64,000 bases of DNA from the NCBI GenBank assembly GCA_901538445.1, contig LR594584.1, positions 2,885,586-2,949,585 on the forward strand. Direction: 5' to 3'. Positions 34,393 to 44,710 of the stretch are shown in pieces (position 1 is the stretch's first letter; every line of letters starts with the position of its first letter). The notes under the pieces were generated by a model, which had not been told where the DNA came from, did no database searches, and saw nothing but the letters and a program-made list of their open reading frames with translations. The position numbers and the translations under genes are program-made. This stretch comes from Gemmataceae bacterium. GTDB lineage: Bacteria; Planctomycetota; Planctomycetia; Gemmatales; Gemmataceae.

Positions 34393-36810
34393 ATGCCCCA
34401 CACCCGGCTCCCGTTCGCCGCTCTCGCCGCACTCCTCACGCCCGCCTCCCCCGCACTCGCCGCCCCGCCAGCGGACACCGAGTTCGACAGGGCCGTGCTG
34501 CCGTTCTTCGCGGCCTACTGCGACAAGTGCCACGACGCGAAGGTGCAGAAGGGCGAGTTCCGCCTCGACACGCTTTCCCGCGACTTCGCCGCCGGCGCGT
34601 CCACGATGAAGTGGATGGAGGTCATCGAGCGGATGAACACCGGCGAGATGCCGCCGAAGAACGCCAGGCAACCGAAGGCCGACGAGGCCGCCCGCGTCGT
34701 CGAGGCGATCACCGCCAAGCTCCGTGAGGGCGAAGCGGCCCGGCTCGCGAAGCGGGAGAAGGTGTCGTTCCACCGGCTCACCCGTGAGGAGTACGCCAAC
34801 ACGGTCCGCGACCTGCTCGGCGTCACGTTCGACGCCACCGACCCGAACGGCCTCCCGGACGACCCCGAGTGGCACGGGTTCGAGCGGATCGGCAGCGTGC
34901 TGTCGCTGTCCCCGTCGCACGTCGAGAAGTACATGGCCGCGGCTGAGGCGGTGCTCGCCGAAGCGATGCCGGACAAGGCCCCGGTGCCGATCAGCAAGAA
35001 GAAGGACGCCATCGACCTCCGCGGCGGCCCGGACCGGGCGGCGCTGACGGCGCAGGGACTCGCCGACAAGGTCCGCGTCGATCTGTGGCCGGGGCATGAC
35101 CTGCAAGGCGGCCGCGTCGGTCCGGGGGTCGCGTTGCCCGCGGCGGGGTACTACAAGGTACGCATCAAGTTGAGCGGCCTGAAGCCGGCCGGCGGTCGCG
35201 CCCCGCACCTCGCGTTCTACGCCGTCAACCTCGACCGCATGCTCCACGAACAGGACGTGGTCGCGCCCGAGGACAGGCCGACCACCGTGGAGTTCACCAC
35301 GCACCTGCCCGCGGGGAACCACAACTTCCGCATGTCGAACGACGTGCCGGGGCCGTCGAACCTCCCGCGGTCGGGCCGCTCCGACCCGAAGCGGCCGTTC
35401 TTCAGCATCAAGGACGGCCGCCGCCCGTGGCAGATCAAGCTGACCGACGAGGCCGGCGAGCCGATCATGCCGTTCCTCATCGTGGACTCGGTTGAGTGGG
35501 AGGGGCCGCTCGTCGAACCGGGGCCGACGTTCGCCCAGCGCGAGTACCTCCCCAAGGACACCGGGAGCCCCGCACAACTCCGCGAGTCACTCGCGAAGTT
35601 CGCCGAGCGCGCGTTCCGCCGCCCAGTCGCCCCGGCCGAGGTCGAGCGGTTTGCGAAGCTGGTCGAGGGCGAGGTCAAGAGCGGGGAGAAGTTCGAGGCG
35701 GCGTTCAAGACCGGCCTGGTCGCGGTGCTGTGCTCGAAGGACTTCCTCTACCTCGTCGAAGGTGCCCCGGAGCGAACAAAACTCACCCCGTTCGAACTCG
35801 CGGCGCGGCTGTCGTACTTCCTCTGGAGCACGACGCCCGACGCGGAGTTACACCGCGCCGCGAAGGACGGCTCCCTCACCAGGCCCGACGTCCTCAAGGC
35901 GCAGGTCGGTCGGATGCTCCGCGACCCGAAGGCCGCCCGGTTCGCCGAGGCGTTCCCGCGGCAGTGGCTGCAATTGCGCATGGTCGGCATGTTCCCGCCC
36001 GACAAGAAGCTGTACCCGGACTACGACGACTACCTCCAGAAGAGCATGATCGGCGAGACGACCGGGTACTTCCGCGAGGTGCTGGACAAGAACCTGAGCC
36101 TCCGCGAGTTCCTCGACTCCGACTGGACGGTGCTGAACGTCCGGCTCGCGGAGCACTACGGCCTCGCCGGCGTAACCGAGGACCGGTTCCAGCGCGTGAC
36201 CCTCAAGCCCGGCGACCACCGCGGCGGGTTGCTCACGCAGGCGGCGGTGCTGTCGCTCACGTCCGACGGCACCCGGCACCGCCCGGTCCACCGCGGGAAG
36301 TGGGTGATGGAGTCGATCCTCGGGAAGTCGCCGCCGCCCCCGCCCGCGAACGTGAAGCCGATCGAGCCGACGCCCGCGACGCAGCCGAAGGCAACGATCC
36401 GCATGAAGCTCGACGCGCACCGCAACGACCCGAACTGCTCGGCGTGCCACCAGAAGATCGACCCGCTCGGGCTGGCGTTCGACAACTACGACGCAATCGG
36501 CCGGTGGCGCACGGAGGAGGTCGCGAGCGACGGGGCCGGCGACAACCCGAAGGTGGACGCGAGCGGCGAGCTGGCCGACGGCCGCAAGTTCGCCGACGCG
36601 GCCGCGTTCAAGAAACTCCTCGTCGCGGACGTGGACAAGTTCAACGCGGCGTTCGTCGAGAAGCTCGCCACCTTCGCCATCCGCCGCACCACCAGCCTCG
36701 CCGACCACGCCGAACTCGCCAAGGTCGCCGCGAAGGGCAAGGCCGCCGACTACCGGCTCGCCGACACGATCGAAGCGCTGGTGTTATCCGATCTGTTCCA
36801 GCACCGATAG
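34393..36810 (+). CDS. planctomycete cytochrome-type DUF1587/1592/1588/1585 protein
   Basis: An 805-residue exported protein with a Sec signal ending at about residue 24 (PALAAPP). The N-terminal haem-type motif is CDKCH at 43-47. The order is then DUF1587 (FHRLTREEYANTVRDLLGV), DUF1595, DUF1592 (LTPFELAARLSYFLWSTTPD), DUF1588 (RGGLLTQAAVLSLTSDGTRHRPV) with a second CxxCH (CSACHQKIDPLG), and DUF1585 at the C-terminus (ANFAIRR-type block). Such proteins are typically paired with a DUF1552 protein, as here. Electron transfer in the envelope is likely; the substrate is unknown. The next gene starts 32 bases downstream. Confidence 0.92.
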   Translation: MPHTRLPFAALAALLTPASPALAAPPADTEFDRAVLPFFAAYCDKCHDAKVQKGEFRLDTLSRDFAAGASTMKWMEVIERMNTGEMPPKNARQPKADEAARVVEAITAKLREGEAARLAKREKVSFHRLTREEYANTVRDLLGVTFDATDPNGLPDDPEWHGFERIGSVLSLSPSHVEKYMAAAEAVLAEAMPDKAPVPISKKKDAIDLRGGPDRAALTAQGLADKVRVDLWPGHDLQGGRVGPGVALPAAGYYKVRIKLSGLKPAGGRAPHLAFYAVNLDRMLHEQDVVAPEDRPTTVEFTTHLPAGNHNFRMSNDVPGPSNLPRSGRSDPKRPFFSIKDGRRPWQIKLTDEAGEPIMPFLIVDSVEWEGPLVEPGPTFAQREYLPKDTGSPAQLRESLAKFAERAFRRPVAPAEVERFAKLVEGEVKSGEKFEAAFKTGLVAVLCSKDFLYLVEGAPERTKLTPFELAARLSYFLWSTTPDAELHRAAKDGSLTRPDVLKAQVGRMLRDPKAARFAEAFPRQWLQLRMVGMFPPDKKLYPDYDDYLQKSMIGETTGYFREVLDKNLSLREFLDSDWTVLNVRLAEHYGLAGVTEDRFQRVTLKPGDHRGGLLTQAAVLSLTSDGTRHRPVHRGKWVMESILGKSPPPPPANVKPIEPTPATQPKATIRMKLDAHRNDPNCSACHQKIDPLGLAFDNYDAIGRWRTEEVASDGAGDNPKVDASGELADGRKFADAAAFKKLLVADVDKFNAAFVEKLATFAIRRTTSLADHAELAKVAAKGKAADYRLADTIEALVLSDLFQHR

Positions 36811-36842
36811 ACCTGCCCCGCACTCCCCACGGACCCCGACCG

Positions 36843-38213
36843 ATGAACACTCTCGGCTTGAAGCGGCTCGACCGCCGGCACTTCCTCCGCGGGGCGGGGG
36901 CGGCGGTCGCTCTGCCGTTCCTGAACTGCATGGCCCCGGTGCGGGCCGCCGACGCGGTCACCAAGCCGCGGCGGGCCGCCTTCGTGTACATCCCCAACGG
37001 GGTGAACGTCCTCACGTGGCAGATCACGAAGCCGGGGGCCGACTACGAGTTCAGCGAACCGCTCAAGGCGCTGGAGAAGCACCGGGCGGTCGTCACGCCG
37101 ATCAGTGGGCTCCACCACCCGCACGGCATCGGCCAGGCCCACGAGTGCGCGAAAATCTGGCTCACCGGCGCGAAGGTCAATCAGGAGGGTGGCGCGTTCC
37201 GCAACACCGTGTCGTGCGACCAGCTCATGGCCGAAGTCACGGCCCCGCACACCCGGTTCGGCTCACTCGAACTCTCAATTTCCCGCGGCGACACGACCCT
37301 CGGGTGGTCCCGCGACGGCGTGCCGCTCCCGGCCGAAGACAACCCCCGAACCGTGTTCAACTGCCTGTTCGGGACCGAGCCGGGCGGCATCGACGTGCAA
37401 CGCCGCCGTCTCAACCGCCGGCACAGCGTGCTCGACGCGGTACTGTCGGACGCGAAGACGTTCCGCTCGAACCTCGGCGGCGAGGACCGCAACAAGCTCG
37501 ACGAGTACCTCCACGCGGTCCGCGACGTCGAGGTCCGCACCGAGCGGCTCGACGCCTGGCTGAACGTGCCCAAGCCGACAGTGGACAAGGCGACCGGCGA
37601 GAAGCTGACGCGGAACGTGTCGAAGGCCGAGGCCGGCGAGTACTACCGCACCATGTACGACCTGATCGTGCTGACGCTCCGCACCGACATGACCCGCGTC
37701 GTGACGTACATGAGCGGCAGCGAGAGCAACGGGCTGGCGATCCCCGAGATCGGCATCCCCCAGACGCGGCACGAGCTGTCGCACCACAACGGCGACCCCG
37801 AGCAGATGGCCCGGCTCTCGCGGAGCGACGCCTTCATCGCCGAGCAGTTCGCCTACTTCCTCGACCAGCTCGCCGCGGTGAAGGAGGGCGACGGCACGCT
37901 CCTCGACCAGACGGTGGTGCTGTTCGGCAGCGGCATGAGCTACGGCCACAGCCACGGGAACGCCAACCTGCCACTGGTGCTCGCCGGCGGCAAGGGCATG
38001 GGCTTCAAGCACGGCAAGCACCTGGACTACAACCTGCCGAAGCTCAAGAAGTACGACCTCACCACCCCCGGCTCGCACTACGGCGTCTGCTCGCGGCCGG
38101 TGGACGAGAAGGCCCGACTGTCGAACCTGCTCGTCACGATGGCCCAGAAGATGGGCGTCGAAACCGAGAAGTTCGCCGACAGCACCGCCCCGCTCACCGA
38201 CGTGCTGGCCTGA
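36843..38213 (+). CDS. DUF1552 family protein, Tat-exported
   Basis: A 456-residue protein. A twin-arginine signal is present (LDRRHFLRGAGAAVALPFL). Family blocks include PRRAAFVYIPNGVNVLTW, ISGLHHPHG, SCDQLMAE, RHELSHHNGDPEQMARL, and LDQTVVLFGSGMSYGHSHGNANLPLV. DUF1552 proteins share the fold of DUF1501 proteins and are almost always next to DUF1592-type cytochromes, so the two presumably act together at the envelope. No enzymatic activity can be assigned. The gene sits between its cytochrome partner and a small exported protein, all in one operon. Confidence 0.92.
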   Translation: MNTLGLKRLDRRHFLRGAGAAVALPFLNCMAPVRAADAVTKPRRAAFVYIPNGVNVLTWQITKPGADYEFSEPLKALEKHRAVVTPISGLHHPHGIGQAHECAKIWLTGAKVNQEGGAFRNTVSCDQLMAEVTAPHTRFGSLELSISRGDTTLGWSRDGVPLPAEDNPRTVFNCLFGTEPGGIDVQRRRLNRRHSVLDAVLSDAKTFRSNLGGEDRNKLDEYLHAVRDVEVRTERLDAWLNVPKPTVDKATGEKLTRNVSKAEAGEYYRTMYDLIVLTLRTDMTRVVTYMSGSESNGLAIPEIGIPQTRHELSHHNGDPEQMARLSRSDAFIAEQFAYFLDQLAAVKEGDGTLLDQTVVLFGSGMSYGHSHGNANLPLVLAGGKGMGFKHGKHLDYNLPKLKKYDLTTPGSHYGVCSRPVDEKARLSNLLVTMAQKMGVETEKFADSTAPLTDVLA

Positions 38214-38222
38214 GGAAACACA

Positions 38223-39335
38223 ATGACCCGCCCGATCGCGCTGTCTCTTCTCCTCGTCGCGGCACCGGCGATGGCGGCCGAGCCGCCGTTTCGGACCGAC
38301 GGCGGCGACGAGAAGCTCCCGTGGTTCCAACTCAAGCCCGGGGAGTTTCCGCCCGAAGGGTCGTGGCACGCGGTCTCGGGCGAACTCATTGCCATCGACC
38401 ACGTCAACCGCACCGGGATGATCCGGCCCGACCGCGATGACACGCAGCGCCGCGGCGACTGGGACATCGCGCGGCCGTTCGTGCTCCTCCCGTTCGGCTC
38501 GCTCAGGTACCACGGCGCGCCGGCCGAACTACGCGACATCCCGATCGGCACCCATCTGCACGGCCAGTTCTATGCCGACCCCGTGCCGCCCCCCGCGAAG
38601 AAGGGACAGCAACCGCCGCCCACGACGTTCACCCGCGTACTGAAGTTCGAGGACGACTTCAGCCACAACACGCGGCTCGGGCGGGCGTGGCGGGTGGACG
38701 CGGTCCAGGCCGACGCTGGCACGCTCACCGTCACCGGCATCGATAAGCAGGGGAAGGCCGACGCGAAGCCCACAGTGTTCAAGGTCGGTCCGGCCACGCG
38801 GGTCTGGAAGGGCAAGGGCTTCGGCACTCTCGCCGACGTCGAGGCGGGGCAGACGGTACAACTGAACCTCACCGTTTGCACGCTTAAAGGGCCGGGCCGC
38901 GTCACCGACGTCTGGATCGACGCCGACAGCCGCGCCGCCGCGACCGCCCAGCAGGTCGAGGTTCACCGCCTGTACCAGCGGGAGCACGGGCTCGCCGGGT
39001 GGGTCACCGCGGTGGACAACAAGAAGGGCACGGTCGAGGTGATCCTGTTCGGCGGTTTCGACCCGAAGCTCGGGGAGGCGTTCGCGGTCAACGTGCCGGT
39101 TGCCGCCGCGACCGCCGAGGACTCGCTCCGCACCTGGGACCAGATCAACGACGTGAAGCGCGGCCCGATCCTGGCGGTGACCCGCGGCGTCGCCGCTCCT
39201 GGCAGCAGCGGCGTGCGAGTGCAGTTCAGGCCGTCAAACCTGCTCGAAGGCTACCGGCCCGGCCGCGTCGTCCGGCTGTTCCCCGGCGACTGGAAGGTGG
39301 ACGACCTGCCCCGCGAGGAGCGGCTCTACCCGTGA
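38223..39335 (+). CDS. exported hypothetical protein in the DUF1552 operon
   Basis: A 370-residue protein with a short Sec signal (MTRPIALSLLLVAAPAMAAEP). The body is beta-rich, with repeated strand patterns such as WHAVSGELIAIDHVNRTGMIRP and GLAGWVTAVDNKKGTVEVILFGG, which read like OB- or barrel-type domains. It starts nine bases after the DUF1552 stop, so it is translated from the same message and probably belongs to the same envelope function. I recognise no named family. Confidence 0.78.
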   Translation: MTRPIALSLLLVAAPAMAAEPPFRTDGGDEKLPWFQLKPGEFPPEGSWHAVSGELIAIDHVNRTGMIRPDRDDTQRRGDWDIARPFVLLPFGSLRYHGAPAELRDIPIGTHLHGQFYADPVPPPAKKGQQPPPTTFTRVLKFEDDFSHNTRLGRAWRVDAVQADAGTLTVTGIDKQGKADAKPTVFKVGPATRVWKGKGFGTLADVEAGQTVQLNLTVCTLKGPGRVTDVWIDADSRAAATAQQVEVHRLYQREHGLAGWVTAVDNKKGTVEVILFGGFDPKLGEAFAVNVPVAAATAEDSLRTWDQINDVKRGPILAVTRGVAAPGSSGVRVQFRPSNLLEGYRPGRVVRLFPGDWKVDDLPREERLYP

Positions 39336-39386
39336 CGCCGTGCCGGGGGCGTCGGTGGTTCTCGGAACCGACCACCGACCGCGGGT

Positions 39387-40391
39387 TCACTTCCCTTGGG
39401 TGATGGACTTTTCCAACGGGTACTTCCACTCCCACTCGATCTGTTCGGCCTTCGCGTCCTTCTTGCCGTGGAAGGCCAGCCGCAACCGCTTCTCCGTGAC
39501 CTCGACCACGAAGAACCCCTTCTCGGTCTGCCCGGTGTTCACGCAGTCCAGCACCTTGTCCTCGCCCTCGGGCTTGTACTTCCGCAGGCCCGTGCCGGTG
39601 TGCCCGTAGAAGTAGGCGACCACGTTGTACGGCTTCACGGCCTTGTAGAACTCGGCCCAGTCGTCGGGGTGCCACCAGTCCGTGTCCACGCCGCAGTGCG
39701 ACGCGATCACCACCGGCCGGCCGCTGTCGCCGACGTTGGCCTTGAGGTCTTCGATCACGAACGCAAGTGCCCCCTGCGGGTCGTGCCACGGAAGCGAGTA
39801 TCGGATCTTGGCGTGCTGCTTGTCGGCGGGGTACAGGTTGGCCTGCACGAAGTGGACCTTGTCCCAGTCCCAGGAGTAGTGGAGCCCGTTCTCCGAAACG
39901 TTGCTGATCCGCCCGGACTTCTTCCGGAGGGCCGTCCGCTCCTTGAGCTTGGCCTGCACGCTGAACCCGAACTTCTCCTTCCCGATCGGCGGCCCGTCGT
40001 GGTTGCCCCAGCCCTCGAACACCGGGTACTTGAGGAGCCCGTCGGTGCCGTCGAGGCCGAACTGCTTCTCGAAGTGCCGCCACTGCACCGGCGTCTCGTC
40101 GCGGCGGTCCCCGTCGTCGATCAGGTCGCCCAGCGCCAGCACGCCCCGGGGGGTGCCGACCTTGCCGCCGCCGAGCTTGTCGGGCCACGGCGTCCCCGGG
40201 ATGGCGTTCATGCGCTCAATAGTGATCTTGTTGCGGTCGATTCGCTCCAGGTTCCTTGAGGAGACGTAGTGCGAGTCCGAGGTCACGATGAACGTGACGC
40301 TCGCCTCCTCCGGCGGGGTCTGCGCCCCCGCCGCGCCGAGGAGCGTGACGCCGGACAGGGCCGCGAACAGTGCCAGTTTGAGCCACTTCAT
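39387..40391 (-). CDS. exported calcineurin-like phosphoesterase
   Basis: A 334-residue phosphoesterase with a Sec signal (LKLALFAALSGVTLLGAAGA). Metal-site motifs: TSDSHY, LGDLIDDGD, GWGNHDG, VIASHCGVD and YGHTGTG. The block ENGLHYSWDWDKVHFVQANLYP is shared in form with the next gene upstream, so the two are paralogues. The ATG at 40391 begins the signal and is preferred over a longer frame. It lies in a row of three minus-strand phosphoesterase genes, 17 bases after the end of the middle one. The natural substrate is unknown. Confidence 0.88.
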   Translation of the reverse strand: MKWLKLALFAALSGVTLLGAAGAQTPPEEASVTFIVTSDSHYVSSRNLERIDRNKITIERMNAIPGTPWPDKLGGGKVGTPRGVLALGDLIDDGDRRDETPVQWRHFEKQFGLDGTDGLLKYPVFEGWGNHDGPPIGKEKFGFSVQAKLKERTALRKKSGRISNVSENGLHYSWDWDKVHFVQANLYPADKQHAKIRYSLPWHDPQGALAFVIEDLKANVGDSGRPVVIASHCGVDTDWWHPDDWAEFYKAVKPYNVVAYFYGHTGTGLRKYKPEGEDKVLDCVNTGQTEKGFFVVEVTEKRLRLAFHGKKDAKAEQIEWEWKYPLEKSITQGK

Positions 40392-40408
40392 GTCTGTCTC
40401 CGGGTGGG

Positions 40409-41482
40409 TTACTTCTTTGATGCAGGGGCGGGCGCGGTCCACGTTTGCGGGGTCCACTCGCCCGTCTCCCAGGCGTCGTCGGTGCGGTACTCGCGGGCCA
40501 CCAGGCCGTCGGTCCGCAGTTCGAAGTAGAAGAACGCTTGCTGCTTGCCCGAGAAGTGGCTGCTGTTGTCCACGTTGAACGTAGGAATGCCGTCCTTCGC
40601 GGCCTTGTTCGAGCCGTCCCAGCGGAACACGTTGCGCGCGTGCGTGTGGCCGTACAGGATCGCCGCGACGTTGTACCCCTTCAGGGCGTCGTGGAAGCAC
40701 CGCACGTCGGCCGGGTCCCACTCCATCGTCTCGGCCTTCTTGTCCTCGACGGGGAGCGGTTGGGCGTACCGGAGCATGTCCACGTGGTGCGTGATGACGA
40801 CCGACTTGCCGGACGTGCCGACCTTCTCCTTCAGGTCAGACACGAGGAATTCGAGGCTGCCGAGCGGGGCGTAGCGGCGCTTGCGGGCCGGGTCCGCGGC
40901 CTGCCCGACGACGATCCCGAGGTTCACGAAGTGGAACCCGCCCCAGTCCCATGAGTAGTGAACGCCGTTCTTCGACACGTTCTCAACACCGGGGCGGGAC
41001 TTGTTTCGCTCGCCGATTTTCTTCACCGCGAGGCCGTCGCCGCGGGGGCTGTCGTGGTTCCCGTGGACCTCGCACACCGGCATCTTGAGCTTGCCGTCCC
41101 TCCCGTTGAGGCCGTAAGCGTCGGCGAATGCGGCCCACTCCGTCTCCTGCATCTTCAGGTTCGCCTTGTCGCCGGTGTCGATGCAGTCGCCCGCGTGAAT
41201 GACGCCGCGGGGGGCCAGCACGATACCGCCGCCCGCGGTTTTAGGGATGGGCGTGCCCGGGAGTTTGTTCAGCACGTCGATGAGCCGCGAGGTGACCGCC
41301 GCGGACCGCTCGTCGAGCTTCGCCGCGTCCTCCTTGTTCGCGAGGAAGTGCGTGTCGCCCACGAGGAAGAACGCGACGGCGTCGCCGGACGCCATTGGCG
41401 CGTCGGCCCGGAGTACGCCCGGGAGCGAGACGGCGGCCGCGGCCGATGCCGCGAACTGGCGACGGGTGAGATTGCCGGACAT
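40409..41482 (-). CDS. Tat-exported calcineurin-like phosphoesterase
   Basis: A 357-residue phosphoesterase with a twin-arginine signal (LTRRQFAASAAAAVSLPG). The motifs are VGDTHFL, HAGDCIDTGD, VHGNHDSP, VITHHVDML and YGHTHAR. The block NGVHYSWDWGGFHFVNLG and its overall length make it a paralogue of the 39387 gene, but the export route differs (Tat rather than Sec). It is the middle of three phosphoesterase genes; the first of the row (41514-43031) ends 31 bases upstream of its start. Confidence 0.88.
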   Translation of the reverse strand: MSGNLTRRQFAASAAAAVSLPGVLRADAPMASGDAVAFFLVGDTHFLANKEDAAKLDERSAAVTSRLIDVLNKLPGTPIPKTAGGGIVLAPRGVIHAGDCIDTGDKANLKMQETEWAAFADAYGLNGRDGKLKMPVCEVHGNHDSPRGDGLAVKKIGERNKSRPGVENVSKNGVHYSWDWGGFHFVNLGIVVGQAADPARKRRYAPLGSLEFLVSDLKEKVGTSGKSVVITHHVDMLRYAQPLPVEDKKAETMEWDPADVRCFHDALKGYNVAAILYGHTHARNVFRWDGSNKAAKDGIPTFNVDNSSHFSGKQQAFFYFELRTDGLVAREYRTDDAWETGEWTPQTWTAPAPASKK

Positions 41483-41513
41483 CGGGGATTCCTTCGGTGG
41501 GGCGTTGGCGGGA

Positions 41514-43031
41514 TTACTTCTGCGGCTTCGTGAGGGTGATCTGGTCGAACACCTTCCCGGCGACGTCGATGGCGCGGAGCTTCAGCGTGTCCGGGGAGGC
41601 ATCGAGGACGACGAACGAGTGGCGGTCGGCGACCATCTTCGTGGTGTAGTCGGCGTAGTTGTCGCCGTGCTCCTTGCGGAGCAGCGGGGCGGTCTTATCA
41701 AGCCCGGGGCCGTAGAGCGTGGCCCCGCCGCCGCCGGCGACGACGTGGACGATGCCGCGGGGGAGGGTGTTCTTCTCGCCGTCGAACTCGCGGTCGAGGG
41801 TGAACGTGCCGTCGGCCCGACCTCGCTTGTCCCGCTTCGGCGACGCCGGGGCAAACGTCAGCGGCACCGTCCGCTGGTAGTTGTGGACGTGGCCCGCGAA
41901 CACCATGTCCACGCCGCCGGCCTCGAGGATCGGGTGCCACAGCCGCACCGACTGTTCGGTGTAGTGCTGCGGCGAGCTGGAAAACGCCGGGTTGTGGTAG
42001 CACACCAGCTTCCAGCGCGCCGTTGCCCCCTTCAGATCCTGTTCGACCCACTGGCGGAGCTTGGGCTGATCGACGTTCCCGGACTGGTTGCTGTTGAGCA
42101 CCACGATGTGGGCCGGCCCGTAGTCGAACGAGTAGGCGTCGAGCGAGGGGTAGCTGTCGCCGACGTCGGCGCGAAACCTGGCGGCCGCGGCCTTGTCAGA
42201 GCCGAGGGGAGTGGCCCACGGGCCGACCCCGGGGCCGTTCCGCGGGGCGTGGAAGAAGTAGTACGCCCCCAGTGCGTCGGGGACGGTCGGGAACTTCGCC
42301 GCAACGTCGTGGTTACCCAGCACCGGGTAGAACGGGACCGACGCCATGAGCGGCGCACCTGACTTCGGGTCGGCCGCGTCCACGTCGTTGTACGTCTTCC
42401 AGAAGAAGCTCATGTACTGGCTCACGCGGCCCGCGGGGTACACGATGTCGCCCAGTGCGACGAGGAACTCGGGCTTCTCTTCCGCGAGACGGTAGGCGAT
42501 CGCCTTCTGGTGGTCCTTGCCGTTGGCGAGGTCGCCGACGAGGGCGAAGCGAACGGCTTTGTCCGGCGTGGCGCGTGTACGGAAGCTCGCCTCGCGGACG
42601 ACGGTGTCGCCGAGCTTCACGCGGTACCGCACCTCGGCATTGAACGGCAGGTCGGAGAGGCGGGCGAAGTACTTGAAGTAGTGCTGCTCCCGCTCCGGCG
42701 GCAGCGCACCGGTCTTCTCGGGCGGGTCGTCGGGGTCTGCCGGCTTCGCCGCGTCGGCCTTTTTGGGCTCCGGCCCCTTCGCGAAGTCGAGGGCGACCCG
42801 CTCGGGCTTCAGCGACACCGGGCGGCCACCGGGCACCTGGTACTCGACGACGAACTCGCCGGGCTTCTGGTCCGTGAACCAGCACAGCACCTTCTCGTCG
42901 GTCATGCCGAGAGCGGCCCCGTCGCCGGGTTGGACGTAGGGCTTCACGAGGACGGTTTGGGCTGACGCGGGCGCTGCGAGCGCGGCGAGGCAGAGGACCG
43001 CGGCGGTGGCGCGGGAGGCGGGAGTGGGCAT
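41514..43031 (-). CDS. exported purple acid phosphatase-like metallophosphoesterase
   Basis: A 505-residue protein with a Sec signal ([24 protein letters not shown]). An N-terminal fibronectin-like domain (residues 30-170) precedes the catalytic domain, as in purple acid phosphatases. Catalytic blocks are [38 protein letters not shown] and [11 protein letters not shown]. It probably releases phosphate from organic esters in the periplasm. It is the first gene of a three-gene minus-strand row. The ATG at 43031 has GGAGG upstream. The gap to the divergent DUF1559 gene is 193 bases. Confidence 0.9.
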   Translation of the reverse strand: MPTPASRATAAVLCLAALAAPASAQTVLVKPYVQPGDGAALGMTDEKVLCWFTDQKPGEFVVEYQVPGGRPVSLKPERVALDFAKGPEPKKADAAKPADPDDPPEKTGALPPEREQHYFKYFARLSDLPFNAEVRYRVKLGDTVVREASFRTRATPDKAVRFALVGDLANGKDHQKAIAYRLAEEKPEFLVALGDIVYPAGRVSQYMSFFWKTYNDVDAADPKSGAPLMASVPFYPVLGNHDVAAKFPTVPDALGAYYFFHAPRNGPGVGPWATPLGSDKAAAARFRADVGDSYPSLDAYSFDYGPAHIVVLNSNQSGNVDQPKLRQWVEQDLKGATARWKLVCYHNPAFSSSPQHYTEQSVRLWHPILEAGGVDMVFAGHVHNYQRTVPLTFAPASPKRDKRGRADGTFTLDREFDGEKNTLPRGIVHVVAGGGGATLYGPGLDKTAPLLRKEHGDNYADYTTKMVADRHSFVVLDASPDTLKLRAIDVAGKVFDQITLTKPQK

Positions 43032-43224
43032 TGGACCTCCGGGGAGCAGGCTCCCATCATTCCGCCGCCGGGCACCAGAATTCACCCGAAATCTTTGCGG
43101 ACGTCGCTCATCGCCCCCACGCACAAGCTTCGCGTGTCATTCACGTGACTGTCCGCTCGCGTGGGCGGATTGGGTGAGGCCGCCGCGCCCGGCGTGCCGC
43201 CCAGCACCCGTGAGGACCGACCAC

Positions 43225-44202
43225 ATGCCCCGCCGCGCCGGGTTCACGCTGATCGAACTTCTGGTCGTCGTCGCCATCATCGCGGTCCTGATTGGCCTGC
43301 TGCTGCCGGCGGTCCAGCGGGTCCGCGAGGCCGCCAGCCGGACGAAGTGTCTGAACAACCTCAAGCAGATCGGCCTCGCGATCCACAACTACCAGGACGA
43401 GCGCGGGCGGCTGCCGTGGGGCGGCAAGAACGCGAGCCAGGACCCGCTCCAGTGGCCCGCGAGCAACCCGGTCGTCGCCCCGACCAACCCCCGGCCCGCG
43501 GACGGACTGCCGCCGAACTGGCCGGGCACCAACAACGAGTGGTTCAACCGCGGGGCCAGCTACGGGGTGTGGCCGGACGAGTACAGTTGGGCGTTCCAAC
43601 TGATCCCGGTGATCCGGCCGGACATGCGCGGGCTGGACCCCGCCACCCAGATGCGCGAGATCGCCAACCAACCGGTCAGCTTCTACTACTGCCCGAGCCT
43701 CCGCACCGGCCGGGCGGCGACCGCGACCAATCGCCTGGACTATGCGATGTCCGCCGGGGCCACCTGGACCGGCACGACCCCGGCCGCGGTGCCCGCCTTC
43801 TCGCTCTTCGACGGGGTCGCGGTCCGGTCCTTCGCCGGCACCGTCCGGTTCGCCGACGTCACCGACGGGTTGTCCAACACGTTGCTCGTGGGCGAGAAGA
43901 ACGTGGCCCTCCAGGCCGCGACGGCGTTCTCCAGCGCCTACGGCGGGGACAACGAGTCGTGGGCCAACCCGGGGTGGGACGAGGACGTGCTGCGTACGGC
44001 CGCCAACCCGCCGCTCCAGAGCCGGGTCGAGAGCGTGAACCGGACCGGCCCCGACGCCCGGTTCGGGGCCACCCACACGAACGGGTTCAACGTGCTGTTG
44101 TGCGACGGGTCGGTGAGGCAGGTGTCGTACGCGGTCGCGGCCGACGTGTTCCGCAACCTCGCCCGAAGGGCCGACGGGAATGTGCTCGGGGACTACGACT
44201 GA
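43225..44202 (+). CDS. DUF1559 prepilin-like protein
   Basis: A 325-residue protein with the prepilin-type N-terminus [21 protein letters not shown] and the box [16 protein letters not shown]. The C-terminus [22 protein letters not shown] is typical of the family. The ATG at 43225 begins the prepilin leader and has GAGG about nine bases upstream; an earlier in-frame start gives an unrelated leader. It is not linked to other pilus genes in this window. The gene is divergent from the phosphoesterase row. Confidence 0.93.
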   Translation: MPRRAGFTLIELLVVVAIIAVLIGLLLPAVQRVREAASRTKCLNNLKQIGLAIHNYQDERGRLPWGGKNASQDPLQWPASNPVVAPTNPRPADGLPPNWPGTNNEWFNRGASYGVWPDEYSWAFQLIPVIRPDMRGLDPATQMREIANQPVSFYYCPSLRTGRAATATNRLDYAMSAGATWTGTTPAAVPAFSLFDGVAVRSFAGTVRFADVTDGLSNTLLVGEKNVALQAATAFSSAYGGDNESWANPGWDEDVLRTAANPPLQSRVESVNRTGPDARFGATHTNGFNVLLCDGSVRQVSYAVAADVFRNLARRADGNVLGDYD

Positions 44203-44710
44203 TGCCGGATCGCGCGGAGCCGGTTGTGGGGGGCAGCGCCCGCACACCGGACGGCGAGAGTGGCGACTCCCACCGCTTCGAGTGTGCGCTTGGCGGAAGG
44301 GGGCAGTGGGAAATGGTTCTGGGGGAAGTGGGGGGTGGGGTGTCCAGAACCAACGCAAACTCTCCAGAAACAGCCCGAACTCTCCAGAACCAACGAAAAC
44401 TCTCCAGAACCAAGCCCAACTCTCCAGAACCAAACCGCCGCGCGCCAGAAGAAAGGCACTCTCAATCCTCAAACCAGCGTACCGCCCGATGAGGCGCGGC
44501 ACCATGTCAGATTCTGTCCGGGACCGACGGGATTTGGACGGGTTGTGGGACGCGACACCGGATCCCGTGGGTCACCCCGGTTGGCAGGAATTGCGTGCTG
44601 TGGCTCACGACGATGAGGTCGAGTGTGGGTGCGACCTCAAGGGATCCGCCACACACGGCCGGCCTCAGTCCGCAACCGATCGGTGCGCTTCGGGAAGAGC
44701 CCGGGGCCGG
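44203..44710 (+). other. intergenic region of 508 bases
   Basis: Apart from the tandem-repeat element at 44312-44454, no gene, RNA or convincing promoter was recognised. The two flanking genes converge on this region, so it may hold their transcript ends, but no intrinsic terminator is seen. Confidence 0.55.
44312..44454 (-). repeat. 143-bp dispersed element with 20-bp tandem repeats, copy 2 (inverted)
   Basis: CCAGAA recurs at exactly 20-base steps at 44344, 44364, 44384, 44404 and 44424. The core 44312-44434 is the same length as copy 1 and about 83% identical to it when reversed, with no gaps. AATGGTTCT at its left end matches the copy 1 terminal sequence; the other end is less conserved. 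The outer TTTCTTCTGG block is also kept (as CCAGAAGAAA at 44445-44454). Confidence 0.85.
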
